64,000 nt of DNA from Cyrtodaria siliqua (GCA_037043455.1 JAWPHD010001808.1:62001-126000); one strand, 5' to 3'. Numbered from the stretch's first letter, positions 34,587-45,801 are shown. Notes: generated from the letters alone by a model not told the origin. Translations and numbers: made by a program.

Positions 34587-37500
34587 CATCCTTTCTTTAC
34601 CAAACTTTACCACATTGTTAATGTCTTTGAAAGCTCGGACAAGTTCGAAAACCAGCCATGTCGGACCAGAAACAGCGGAGTTATGGCCCTTGATTTAATT
34701 AAAAATGCTATATTTTGCCTCGTTAAGACGATAGGGGCTTCATTGTTCATCCGATCTTTACCAAATGTTATCAGATTGTTAATGTCAATGAAAGCTCGGT
34801 TAAGTTCGAAAACCAGCAAGATCGGACCAGTAACAGCGGAGTTATGGCCCTTGATTTTGATTTTGTTAAAAATGCTATAATTTGCCGCGTCATACGATAG
34901 GGCCTTCAGTTTGCATCTGATCTTTATCAAACTTTACCAGATTTTATGACTTTCTTTTTTTATATAATTTTGTTTTGATTTTTTTTTCGTCTTGTCTCGT
35001 TAAGACGATAGGGCCTTCGTTTTTCATCCGATCTTTACCAAACTTTAACAGGTTGTTAATATCAATGAAAGCTCGGACAAGTTCAAAAACCAGCCAGATC
35101 GGACTAGTAACAGCGGAGTTATGGCCCTTGATTTAGTTAAAAATTCTATAGTTTGCCTCGTTAAGACGATAGGGCCTTTTATTTTTCATCCGATCGTTAC
35201 TAAACTTTACCAGATTGTTAATATCAATGAAAGCTCGGACAAGTTCAAAAACCAGCCAGATCGGACTTGCAACAGCAGAGTTATAGCCCTTGATTTAGTT
35301 AAAAAATCTATATTTTGCCTCGTTAAGACGATAGGGCCTTCATTTTTCATCCGATCTTTACCAAACTTTACCATCTTGTTAATATCAATGACAGCTCGGA
35401 TAAGTTCAAAAACCAGCCAGATCGGACTAGTAACAGCGGAGTTATGGCCCTTGATTTAGTTAAAAATTCTATATTTTGCTTCGTTAAGACGACAGGGTCT
35501 TCATTTTTCATCCGATCTTTACCAAACATTACGAGATTGTTAATATCAATGAAAGCTCGCACAAGTTCGAAAACCATCTATATCGGACCAGGAACACCAG
35601 AGTTATATGCCCTTGAATTATTGAAAAATGAAATATTTTGCCTCGTTAAGACGATAGGAATTATTAAAAAAATGATATATTTTGCATCGTTAAGACGATA
35701 GGGCCTTCATTTTTCATCCGATCTTTACCAATCTTTACCACATTGTTAATATCAATGAAAGCTCGGAAAAGTTCGAAAACCAGCCAGATCGGACCAGTAA
35801 CAGCGGAGTTATGGCCCTTGATTTAGTTAAAAATGCTATATGTTGCCTCGTTAAGACGATAGGGCCTTCATTTTTCATCCAATTTTTACCAAACTTTATC
35901 AGATTGTTAATATCAATAAAAGCTCGGACAAGTTCGAAAACCGGCCAGATCGGACCAGTAACAGCGGAGTGATGGCCCTTGATTTAGTTAAAAATGCTAT
36001 ATGTTGCCTCGTTAAGACGATAGGGCCTTCATTTTTCATCCAATTATTACCAAACTTTATCAGATTGTTAATATCAATAAAAGCTCGGACAAGTTCGAAA
36101 ACCGGCCAGATCGGACCAGAAACAGCGGAGTGATGGCCCTTGATTTAGTTAAAAATACTATATTGCTATATTTTGCCTCGTTAAGACAATAGGGCCTTCA
36201 TCTTTCATCCTATCTTTACCAAACTTTACCAGATTGTTAATAACAATGAAAGCTCGAACAAGTACGAAAACCATCCATAAGCGGAGTTATGGCCCTTGAT
36301 TTAGTTAAAAATGCTATATTTTGTTTCGTTAAGACGATAGGGACTTCATTGTTCATCCGAACTTTAGCAAACTTGATCAGGTTGTTAATGTCAATGAAAG
36401 CTTGGACAAGTTCGAAAACGAGCTATATCGGACCAGTAACAGCGGAGTGGCCCTTGATTCATTTAAAAATGCTATATGTTGCCTCATTAAGACGATAGGG
36501 CCTTTATTTTTCATCCGATCTTTACCAACCTTTATCAGATTGTTAATGTCGATGAAAGCTTGGACAAGTTCGAAAACGAGCTATATCGGACCAGTAACAG
36601 CGGAGTGGCCCTTGATTCATTTAAAAATGCTATATGTTGCCTCATTAAGACGATAGGGCCTTCATTTTTCATCCGATCTTTACCAACCTTTATCAGATTG
36701 TTAATATCAATGAAAGCTCGAACAAACTTTGAAAACCAGCCAGATCGGATCAGTAACAGCGGAGTTATGGCCCTTGATTTCGTTAAAAAAGCTATAATTT
36801 GCCTCTTAAGTACGATGGATCCTTCATTTTGCATCTGATCTTACTGATCTTACCAAACTTTGCCAGATTTTATGATTTTTTTTTTTGATTGATTTTTTTA
36901 CTGATTTTTTTAAAATTTATTTTACGTTTTTGTTGTCTGTCGTCCGTCGTCCGTCTGTCGTCTGTTAACTTTTATCTCGTTAAGACGATAGGGCCTTCAT
37001 TTTTCATCCTATCTTTACCAATCTTTACCACATTGTTAATATCAATGAAAGCTCGGAAAAGTTCGAAAACCAGCCCGATCGGAACGGTAACAGCGGAGTT
37101 GTGGCCCTTGATTTAGTTAAAAATGCCATATTGCTATATTTTGCCTCGTTAAGACGATAGTGCCTTCATTTTTCATCCTATCTTTACCAATCTTTACTAC
37201 ATTGTTAATATCAATGAAAGCTCGGATATGTTCGAAAACCAGCCAGATCGGACCAGTAACAACGGAGTTATGGTCCTTGATTTAGTTCAAAATGCTATAT
37301 TGCTATATTTTGTCTCGTTAAGACGATAGGGCCTTCATTTTTAACCTATCTTTACCAATCTTTACCACATTGTTAATATCAATGAACTTGCAGCTCGAAC
37401 AAGTTCGAAAACCAGCCATATCGGACTAGTAACAGCGGAGTTATGGCCCTTGATTTAGTTAAAAATGCTTTATGTTGCCTCGTTAAGACGATAGGGGCTT

Positions 37501-38180
37501 CAATGTTCATCCGATCTTTACCAAACTTTACCAGATTTTTAATGTCATTGAAAGCTCAAATAAGTTCGAAAACCAGCCATATCGGACTAGTAACAGCGGA
37601 GTTATGGCCCTTGATTTAGTTAAAAATGCTATATTATGCCTCGTTAAGACATTAGGGGCTTCATTGTTCATCCGATCTTTACCAAACTTTATCAGATTGT
37701 TAATATCAATGATAGCTCGGTTAAGTCTGAAAACCATTCATATCGGACTAGTAACAGCGGAGTTATGGCCCTTGGTTTAGTTCAAGATGCTATATTTTGC
37801 CTCGTTAAGACGATAGGGCCTTCATTTTTCATCCTATCTTTACCAAACTTTACCACATTGTTAATATCAATGAAAGCTCGGATAAGTTCGAAAACCATTC
37901 ATATCGGACCATTAACAGCGGAGTTATGACCCTTGATTTAGTTCAAAATGCTGTATTTTTTGTCTCGTTAAGATGATAGGGCCTTCATTTTTCATCCGAT
38001 CTTTACCAACATTTATCAGATTGTTAAACAATGTCAATGAAAGCTCGTTAAAGTTCGAAAACCAGCCAGATCGGACCAGTAACAGCGGAGTTATGGCCCT
38101 AGATTTTGTTAAAAATGTTATAATTTGCCTCGTCATACGATAGGGCCTTCATTTTGCATCAAATCTTTGCCAGACTTTAT
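34587..38180 (+). repeat. Second array of the 162-bp repeat
   Basis: About 20 more units of the same core follow without an own tail. The array is broken by T-rich gaps near 34945-34995 and 36870-36930; the second gap is followed by a partial head (GTCTGTCGTCCGTCGTCCGT). A 158-bp near-perfect duplication occurs at 36411 and 36569. It ends in AT-rich sequence at about 38180. Confidence 0.85.
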
Positions 38181-39023
38181 ACTTTTTGTATTATTATTAT
38201 TTATTTTTTTTAATTTTCAATTATTTATTGATTAGGCCAAACAAAAGTAATACTTCGTTTCCGCTAACGTCTTGAAAAAAAATAGGGTAGGTAGGTAGGC
38301 ATAACTTTTTTTCTTTTCTTTTTTTTTCCCTACGCGATATAAAATATTAGGACTTTAGGTTACTTTTTTTTTATGTATTTCAATATAGGTTGTATTAAAA
38401 CATACTTTATTGAATTTAATAGATGAATATATATAAGTTTAAAAAAGAGTTGTTGTCTCTTTTAATTTCACCCTAAAATAAACATCAAAATATTAAAAAA
38501 AAAAAAAAAATCCATAACCTTTCGAACAAGTTCAATATTAAATGAGCTAGTCAGGCCCCAGTATCACGAAAAAAATTGAGATTTAAATGACTCAAAATTT
38601 CTTTATCAACCAAAATAATAGATATTCTTTTACATTATATAGAAAATTAGGACCACCTCTGGCTATATTTTTCTTTTTGTCACCACTTTCTCCAAGTTAA
38701 AGAATTAGGAGCCTGGACTAGAATTCATTTAAAAGTAGGATTCCTGGAACTCCTTACACCTTAAATAATGAATAGAAATATACTTTATATCTGTATTTAT
38801 ACTTTTTTTTTTCTTTCCACCAACATGTATACTGAAAGGAAAAAGAAACGCAGGGTGCGTATTTCCACTATATATTGTATGTTTAATATGCTACTGCTAA
38901 TCGAATGGTACAGGGCGACATTAGGCCTGTCCTTTTAGAAAGAAGGTTTAAACAGCACTGAACACACCAATGGTTACCCCTTTAAAGTTTCATTATCGTC
39001 AGAATGCGCATTTGGCTCAAGCA
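38181..39023. other. AT-rich flank left of the Polinton
   Basis: No gene is visible. 38650-38830 is the inverse copy of the dispersed repeat at 20385-20565. GTATTTCCACTATATATTGTATG at about 38860 resembles the inner end of the MITE terminal repeats at 61303-61784, over a short stretch only. Confidence 0.45.
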
Positions 39024-39166
39024 GGTGATATATATGTATTATAGGGGGTGATATATATGTATTATAGGGGTTCTGTTGTAATTTTCGTCTCACTCCGTTT
39101 CGCCTCAAATTACAACAGAAAACCCCTATAATACATATATAATAAATCACCATGAAATGGTGATTT
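39024..39166. repeat. Duplicated palindromic sequence at the Polinton left edge
   Basis: GGTGATATATATGTATTATA occurs twice in tandem (39024-39046, 39047-39069; 23-bp unit). The second copy plus TTCTGTTGTAATTT forms the left arm of a ~34-bp inverted repeat whose right arm is 39107-39140, with a ~21-nt loop. A second small hairpin, AAATCACCA-TGAAA-TGGTGATTT, lies at 39144-39166. It could be a terminal remnant of the Polinton or a separate foldback insertion; no matching copy was found on the right side. Confidence 0.6.
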
Positions 39167-39249
39167 TACTTGATTTATTAAAACTTTTTTAAAATAGGGG
39201 TAGTGAAGATTGCAAGTTTAATTTTTTTTTATAGTTATCAAAATATAAT

Positions 39250-39519
39250 TTAAACCTTAATACGTCTAAATCTGAGACACTCAGCGTTATACGACTTTAA
39301 CCTCCAATAATCGTTCTTTTTTCTAATTGAAGCTGCACCACAACCAACACACACTTGATATTTTGCAGAAGTGCCTTTTTTACATATTAGACACGGTAAT
39401 GCATGACTTGTTTTTAATCTATATTTATGCAAACTGCAATAATTAGAATCTTTTGTTGGCTTATTTTCACATGGATTATGTAATCCAATTTTAAGAAATT
39501 TGCAAACATTGATTTCCAT
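39250..39519 (-). CDS. Small zinc-binding-type protein of the Polinton (89 aa)
   Basis: No enzyme family was recognised. Two Cys/His clusters are visible: C6, C17, C28 and H31, then C43-x2-C46-x10-C57-x2-C60. That pattern suggests two zinc-binding knuckles, so nucleic-acid or protein binding is plausible (inference). The C-terminus is basic (R-x-R-R-I-K-V). It starts with ATG preceded by the A-rich TATATAAAAATAGACA leader and is transcribed away from the polymerase, sharing a 67-bp spacer with it. It is the leftmost gene of the element. The frame is intact. Confidence 0.65.
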   Translation of the reverse strand: MEINVCKFLKIGLHNPCENKPTKDSNYCSLHKYRLKTSHALPCLICKKGTSAKYQVCVGCGAASIRKKNDYWRLKSYNAECLRFRRIKV

Positions 39520-39586
39520 TGTCTATTTTTATATATAATTATTTTTATATTAAATACTTTTTTTTAAATATATAACAAATAAAGGA
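39520..39586. promoter_or_regulatory. Divergent AT-rich spacer between zinc protein and polymerase
   Basis: The 67-bp spacer is almost pure A/T and has TATA-like strings on both strands: TATATAAAAATAG ending 6 nt before the minus-strand ATG, and TTAAATATATAAC about 12 nt before the plus-strand ATG. It must hold both promoters if the genes were transcribed separately. Promoter function is inferred from position and shared motif only. Confidence 0.4.
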
Positions 39587-42500
39587 ATGGAAAAAAACGA
39601 AGAGACTATAAGAAATTTAATACGCCTGTTTGATACAGGTGTAATAGATAAGCAAACACTATCTAACGGTATAAATGCATTAAAATCTCTTAAAGAAGTT
39701 CCAAAGGAAACTTCAAAAGAGGTTAAATCTCAAACATTAGAAAATTTACTCAAGACACGACGTGCTAAGAAACAACGTAAACGAGAAAAGCAGAAATATG
39801 ATAAATTGCAAGATGAGCAAATTCAGAAATATGCTAAATCACGAGACTATGTTATAAATGAGTTGAAAGAGCTTAATGATAGAAAATCTAAAGAAGAATT
39901 AAAACTGGTTGACAAACCAATGTGTGGCTATTTTAAAGCATACGAAATATCTGCCGGGAAATACAAAGACCCTCAAAAACTATTCCGTGATAAAAAAATC
40001 CATTATTACAAAACAAATAAGCAAAGAGCTGACAAACATGAATGGATTAAAGTTTCAATTAGGTCTCACTGTAGATTTATTCAAAGATGATGGTGATACC
40101 AAAAAATACACCACAGCAGTATTACACAGTGAACAAAATGCAATTTTAACCTCTGAAAAAATAAATGAGTCTTACGATAAATCATCTGCAAATATACAAG
40201 AGAGTCTTGAAAGATTTACAAACACAGCATCTGGATTGGAGATTGATCACTGTGTTACGTTTTACTTACATTTTGCAAAGTATGAACCATTAAAAGGTTC
40301 TTCATATATTCCTTTGTCTAAAGCAGTATCTGATAAAAAAGCAATAATTAATGTTAATAATGAAGATAATAAGTGCTTGGAAGTGGCATTGGTTTCTGCT
40401 TTGTGGCCTAATAAAAATAATCCAACTAGGATATCTAGTTATAACAAACACATGGGTAAGTTGAATATGGATGGTATTGACTTTCCCACTCCAATTTCAC
40501 AAATTTCCAAAGTAGAAAAACAAAAATACCTTGCTATTAATGTTTACGGATGCACAGGAAAAAGGGTATCAGAGCAACCGCAAGAAATGGAAAGAATTAA
40601 CTTGCTTTTAATTTCTGAAGACGTTGAGGTTGATTTAGAAAATGAAGATGAAAATGATCCAAATAATGAAGAAGAATTATAGATGACAATTATAACCCTG
40701 ATGATTATCCCAACGAACCAAAAACAATAACAACAAAATATCACTATTGCTGGATTAAAAATCTAAATAGATTACTTTATGATCAAAACAAATATCGCGG
40801 TAAAACTTATTTCTGCGATCGTTGTCTTTACGGCTTTTCAAGAGAAGATCTACTAACCAAACACAGAGAAGACTGTGAGGGTATCAACAAAAATTCTTGT
40901 AAAATAGAAATGCCGAAAGAAGGTAAAATCACACACAATTTAAAAATTATCAAAATCAGATGCCTGTGCCTTATGCAATATATGCTGATTTTGAAAATAT
41001 AATCAAACCGCAATCAATTGAATTTGGAAAGAAATCTGAAATTACAAATGTACACGAAGCTTGTGGTTTTGGATACCAGGTTGTCAGATATGATGGCAAA
41101 GCTGAAGAACCTGTTATTTACAGAGGTGAAGATGCTGTTGAAAAGTTTTTAAATCACTTAGAATGTGAGAAGAGCAACATTAATAAAATATTTGCTCGCC
41201 CAAAACCATTAATCATGACGCAACAAAATGAGGAAGATCATGAAAAAGCAACACATTGCTGGATATGTGAGGATGAAATAAAAAATGATAAAAACGGTAA
41301 AGTAAGAGACCACTGTCATTTTACAGGAGAATACAGAGGTGCAACACATAAAAACTGTAACCTGAAACTGAAAATAAAACCAAACAAAACACCTATACCT
41401 GTTATATTTCACAAGCTCAAAGGATATGATAGTCATCTCATCATGCAAAAAATACATAAAATGACAGGTAATATTACATGCATTCCAAACAACGCTGAAA
41501 AGTATATTTCATTTAGTGCCGGACAACTTAGATTTTTGGATAGCTTTCAGTTTATGGCTTCGTCTCTGGAAAAATTGGTTAAAGCAACAGACAAATCTGA
41601 TTTTAAAATTACCAAAAATCAGTTTGGAAAACAAACAGATTTACTTTTACGAAAAGGTGTTTATCCATACGAATATATGAACAGCATGGAAAGATTTAAG
41701 GAAACGCAATTATCGCCTATAGAAAAGTTTTACAGTAGTCTCTCAGATGAAAGTATAAGTCCCGAAGAATACGAGCATGCTCAAAAAGTATGGAAAGAGT
41801 TAAATTGCAAAACTCTTGGAGACTATCATGATTTATATCTAAAAACGGATGTAACTTTGTTAGCAGATGTATTTCAAACTTTCAAAAAAACATGTATGAA
41901 TGCATATAAACTTGATGCTTTACATTACTATACAGCACCTGGATTATCTTGGGATGCTTTACTTAAACATTCAAAAATAGATTTAGAACTTTTGAGAGAC
42001 ATTGCCATGCACTTATTCATAGAAAAAGGTATGCGTGGTGGCATAAGTATGGTATCAAAACGATATGCCAAAGCAAACAATCCGCATGTAGCTGATTATA
42101 ACCCTAACGAGGAAAACAACTTTTTAATGTATTATGATGCAAATAATCTTTATGGATGGGCAATGAGTCAGCCACTTCCATATTCTGGCTTTGTTTGGAA
42201 AACCAAAAATAAGAGTGGAACATTTTCTAAACCAAAACCTGACAAAGGACAAATGCTTGAAGTTGATTTGGAATATCCTAAAGAACTTCATGAAGCTAAC
42301 AATGACTATCCGCTTGCACCGGAAAGATTAGCAGTGAAAAAAGAATGGTTGTCTGAATACCAAACAGATCTGTTAGAAAATAATGGCATGATAAATACAG
42401 AACAACTAGTTCCTAATCTTAGGGACAAAGAAAAATATGTGATACATTACAAAAACCTGCAACTGTATTTATCTTTAGGCATGAAACTAAAGAAAGTACA

Positions 42501-43788
42501 CAGAGTATTAGAATTTAATGAAAAACCATGGATGGAATCATATATTTGTTTAAATACAGAACTTAGGAAAAAAGCTAAATCACAATTTGAAAAAGATTTT
42601 TACAAACTTATGAACAACTCTGTGTTTGGCAAGACAATGGAAAATTTACGCAAGCGGACAGATATAAAACTAGTCAAAACTAACGGCTCTGAAAATGAAA
42701 AGATAAGAAAAATAATAGCCAAACCCAACTTTAACAGGCGTATAAAATGTTCAGATGAATTATCAGCAGTACATGTAAACAAAACAAAATTAACATTAAA
42801 CAAACCAATCTATGTTGGGATGTCAGTATTGGATTTATCAAAGTATATGATGTATGATTGGTATTATAATACCCTAAAGAAAAGGTACGGAAATGACTGT
42901 ACTTTATTATACACAGACACTGACAGCCTACTGGTAAACATCAAAACAGATGATGCATACAAAGACATGGCAGAAATGAAAGATGAGTATGATCTAAGTG
43001 ATTATCCTCAAAATCATCCAATGCATGATAATACAAACAAAAAAGTCTTGGGTAAAATGAAAGACGAATGTGCTGGTGCTGATATAGCTGAGTATGTTGG
43101 ATTAAGACCCAAACTATATTCTGTTTTGAGAGCGGATGAGCAGGTTATTGAAAAAGTAATAAATAAAATGAAAGATGAGTGTCCTGGTGTTTCTATAGTT
43201 GAGTATATTGAATCAAGACCTGAACTTTATTCTATTTTGGGAGCGGATGTGCAGATGATTGAGAAAGTAACAGACAAAATAAAAGATGAATGTGTTCCTA
43301 TAGTTGAATCCAAACTATGTTCTATTTTGGGAGCGGATGAGCAGACGATTGAGAAAGTAGTAGATACAATAATAAATAAAACAAAAAACGATGGTGAGTC
43401 TATAGCTGAGTATATATCTAAAAATATTGGATTAAGACCCAAACGATATTCGATGTTGAGAGCGGATGTGCAAAATGTTAAGAAAGATGAAAATATTGGA
43501 TTAAGATCCAAACAAGATTCTATTTTGAAAGTGAATGAGCAGATTATTAAGAAAGCAAAGGGTGTAAAAGAATATGTAACCAAAAAACAAACAAACTTTG
43601 AGAACTACAAGGATGCATTGTTTGGCAAGAAAAAATACACCCATTAAATGAATATGATGCGATCAATGAAGCATCAAATATATGGCATAACAGTAAACAA
43701 AGTTACATTATCACCATTTTACTCAAAAAGATACATCCGAGAAGATGGAATTACAACTGATGCACATGGTTTCTACAAAAACTTATGA
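39587..43788 (+). pseudogene. Protein-primed DNA polymerase B (Polinton pPolB), frameshifted
   Basis: The replicative polymerase of the element. The coding sequence runs through four frame segments: 39587 to ~40085, ~40040-40680, ~40670-40955, and 40960-43647 (895 aa), then after an in-frame TAA at 43645-43647 a last 46 codons to 43788. In the 895-aa part: exonuclease Y-A-D-F-E (D10, E12), a Cys/His HNH-like insertion (C100, C103, D-H-C-H at 117-120), exonuclease G-Y-D-S-H (D157), polymerase motif A D-A-N-N-L-Y-G (D393), motif B N-S-V-F-G-K (N553) and motif C Y-T-D-T-D-S (D653, D655). All catalytic motifs survive, so decay is by isolated lesions. Residues ~696-870 are a tandem expansion (listed separately). 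The 3' end overlaps the convergent integrase by 16 bp. Confidence 0.9.
43045..43580 (+). repeat. In-frame tandem expansion in the C-terminal part of the DNA polymerase
   Basis: A module of the K-M-K-D-E-C-x-G ... E-Y-x-G-L-R-P-K-L-Y-S type, followed by A-D-E-Q-x-I-E-K, appears about five times. Starts of the K-D-E-C element are at 43057, 43168 and 43279 (exactly 111 bp, 37 residues apart), then a modified copy near 43381 and a short one from 43492 (69 bp after its counterpart at 43423). Frame is kept throughout. Copies have diverged and later ones carry internal deletions. Confidence 0.85.
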
Positions 43789-44687
43789 ATTTGGGTATCA
43801 GCAGGAACAATAAGTAGTTCTTCTTTGACAAATCCTCTTTGAGGCGCTGGTGATTTCAAATAATATACTCTTATACCTTGCGTCACCATATAACTTTCAA
43901 TCTTGTGAATATCTACACTCCACATTGGATCAGTTGCTCTGCATCTTCCACTTTCTTGTTCCCCGGGTTGATATAAATATCTTACACTTGCATTCATACA
44001 TATAGGATCATCTTTTAATATTTTTGTTTCAACAGGAGAGGGCTTTTTTGTCTCCGCGTTTATGGCTTTAACAACTTCTGGTAATCTCTTTACCCATTCT
44101 CTATTACGTTTTTGCGAATCTATTTCCTTAGCATACTGGTAACCAAACAATCTTTCAGCTAATGTTCTGTTAAATCTTTCAACTAAAGCTTGGTCTCTGT
44201 GTATTTCTGTTCTGCCTCGTCTGATATTTACTTTATGTTTTGCCATCAACTGTGATACTGCGCCCATAAATTCTCTGCCTGGATCCACTTGTAATGACTT
44301 TGGATATTTTAAATGTCGACTGTATATATTTTCAAATGCTTTAGCAACTTCTTTACTATCCTTGGAAGTCAGTGGCTCTGCTTCTTTATATCTACTTGCA
44401 ATATCAACAACAGTCAACGCATATTTATATGTTTTGCGTCCACGACCAAAGCCAAAAGTATCATGCGGTAAAAATAACAAATCAGCTTGATGCACTCCAT
44501 TCTTAGCAGAAACATCAAACCTGGGTCTAATTATTTTCTTTGGTGCGGGTAAATAAATCTGCCACACAGCTTGTTTCTTTAAAAATTCTAAGGCCTTTTT
44601 TTCACTGACACCAGCCTCTTTTGCTAATTTTTTAACTGCTGTGTAACCTCTCCAAAATCCTTTTGGGCTGTAATAAATATTTTCCAT
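43773..44687 (-). CDS. Polinton retroviral-type integrase (DDE), 304 aa
   Basis: Catalyses insertion of element DNA into the host genome. The RNase-H-fold core shows the catalytic triad D69 (H-Q-A-D-L), D135 (Q-V-D-P-G-R-E-F) and E170 (A-L-V-E-R-F-N-R), spacing D-x34-E as in retroviral and Polinton integrases. A basic N-terminal helical region (residues 1-55) lacks an obvious HHCC zinc finger. The C-terminal ~80 residues (from M-W-S-V-D) fit an SH3-like DNA-binding tail; no chromodomain is evident. Start: ATG 44687, diverging from the OB-like gene 44 bp away. No stop or frameshift, so this is the best-preserved enzyme of the element. It overlaps the polymerase 3' end by 16 bp. Confidence 0.92.
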   Translation of the reverse strand: MENIYYSPKGFWRGYTAVKKLAKEAGVSEKKALEFLKKQAVWQIYLPAPKKIIRPRFDVSAKNGVHQADLLFLPHDTFGFGRGRKTYKYALTVVDIASRYKEAEPLTSKDSKEVAKAFENIYSRHLKYPKSLQVDPGREFMGAVSQLMAKHKVNIRRGRTEIHRDQALVERFNRTLAERLFGYQYAKEIDSQKRNREWVKRLPEVVKAINAETKKPSPVETKILKDDPICMNASVRYLYQPGEQESGRCRATDPMWSVDIHKIESYMVTQGIRVYYLKSPAPQRGFVKEELLIVPADTQIHKFL

Positions 44688-44731
44688 TTTTTTCTACTAA
44701 AGATTAAACTTTATATAACTATAAAGAAAAA
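44688..44731. promoter_or_regulatory. Divergent 44-bp spacer between integrase and OB-like gene
   Basis: A/T-rich, with TTATATAAAG in the middle and TATAAAGAAAAA ending directly at the plus-strand ATG; the minus-strand ATG follows TTTAGTAGAAAAAA. The very short distance leaves room only for tiny leaders. Promoter role inferred. Confidence 0.4.
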
Positions 44732-45022
44732 ATGGAAATCACAACTGCACAATTTGATGAACTGCTCGAAGAGCAATATCAAAATAGCACAAAGAAATGG
44801 ACAGACTTGGAAGTAAATAAAATATACACTATTACAGATACGAAAATAGTAGATACTGAATATGGTCCATCCATGGTATTGACATTATTAGACAATGGTG
44901 AAGTATGGGCGCCTGGTCATCTCAAAGATAAATTAGAGAAGAGTGCTAAACCACCATATTATATGCGACCACTTGGATTGAAACCATGTAAGAACAACAA
45001 AAAAAATAGGTATCATGCATAA
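44732..45022 (+). CDS. Small OB-fold-like Polinton protein (96 aa)
   Basis: Conserved small protein type of invertebrate Polintons; function not established. The segment W-T-D-L-E-V-N-K-I-Y-T-I-T followed by G-P-S-M-V-L-T-L-L-D-N-G-E-V-W-A-P is an alternating beta pattern of the kind seen in single-stranded nucleic-acid-binding OB folds. The C-terminus is basic (K-N-N-K-K-N-R). A role in replication is an inference, helped by its position next to integrase and polymerase. The start ATG is preceded by CTATAAAGAAAAA. Intact frame. Confidence 0.6.
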   Translation: MEITTAQFDELLEEQYQNSTKKWTDLEVNKIYTITDTKIVDTEYGPSMVLTLLDNGEVWAPGHLKDKLEKSAKPPYYMRPLGLKPCKNNKKNRYHA

Positions 45023-45091
45023 TACTTAGTCTTTTCAAAGTAAACATATTTAGTCATTCCAAATCCAAAAAAGTCCAAAGTAATTATAGTT

Positions 45092-45500
45092 TCAACTCAA
45101 TTTATACGCCACAGTTGCAGCCATGCCCACCACAATAAACGTAATTTCTCTATTCTGTTGATCCGGAGATGGTGTATAAAAATCACTCAACTTGGGCTCC
45201 GTTTCTAAAAGCAAATGTTTGCCAGTTGTATAATAATACTGTTTCATAGCTTGTTTCACATCATCAAAAGTCTGCTCTGCATGATGCTCCTTTTGCAGTT
45301 GCTTATTAATAAAATCTAATCTCTGTTCTTTTTTTATTCCACTCCGCTTGTGCTGCGTTTAATTGTTCCACTGCTTTGTCATGCCTTTGTCTTTCCTCAT
45401 CTGAATGACTTCCCATTTTTGAAAAGAAATAATTTGAACCGCTAAACGCCAATGCATTTGTTAATGCGCCACCGATCATCATTGCTACTGCACTTGCCAT
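45092..45500 (-). pseudogene. Two-membrane-segment small protein, frameshifted
   Basis: No named family recognised. From ATG 45500 the frame encodes a hydrophobic N-terminus (A-V-A-M-M-I-G-G-A-L-T), a charged helix (residues ~30-60), and stops at 45306. The natural continuation is in the next frame down to TGA at 45092-45094, with a charged middle and a C-terminal hydrophobic segment (I-T-F-I-V-V-G-M-A-A). The switch point is a run of seven T (A on the coding strand) at 45329-45335, so a single-base indel in a homopolymer, real or a sequencing error, explains it. Last of a co-directional set of structural genes. A/T leader TATATAAAAAAA abuts the ATG. Confidence 0.7.
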
Positions 45501-45523
45501 TTTTTTATATATTTTTTTTAAAA

Positions 45524-45760
45524 TTATTTCATAATATCCGCAGGAATAATACCTTGCTTAATCAGCATATCCCTCGTAGCCATTGCTAACATTATATCCA
45601 CAGACAGCATCCCAAAATCTGTCATATTAAAATCCACTTTAGGTGCTGGTCTTTTTAGTAGTTTTCTGCCAATCTCAGAATATCCAACAGTTAGAAGTGT
45701 TTCCACTCCTGCGTGATACATCATATTTACAATTTGTTTTCCGTCAATACTTGCTGCCAT
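45524..45760 (-). CDS. Small conserved Polinton protein, 78 aa
   Basis: No family name can be given. The protein has a helical N-terminal half and a hydrophobic stretch around residues 48-62 (F-G-M-L-S-V-D-I-M-L-A-M-A). It is in the run of minus-strand genes between capsid/ATPase genes and integrase, 23 bp from its neighbour, so a virion or assembly role is plausible (inference). ATG is preceded by AATATAAAAAA, the shared start-adjacent motif. Intact. Confidence 0.55.
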   Translation of the reverse strand: MAASIDGKQIVNMMYHAGVETLLTVGYSEIGRKLLKRPAPKVDFNMTDFGMLSVDIMLAMATRDMLIKQGIIPADIMK

Positions 45761-45801
45761 TTTTTTATATTATTTTTTATATTATTTTTTTAAATAAATT
45801 A

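Noticed and set aside
32005..38136. Many 60-140-codon open frames on both strands
   Set aside because: They repeat with the 162-bp unit and have no independent coding signal.
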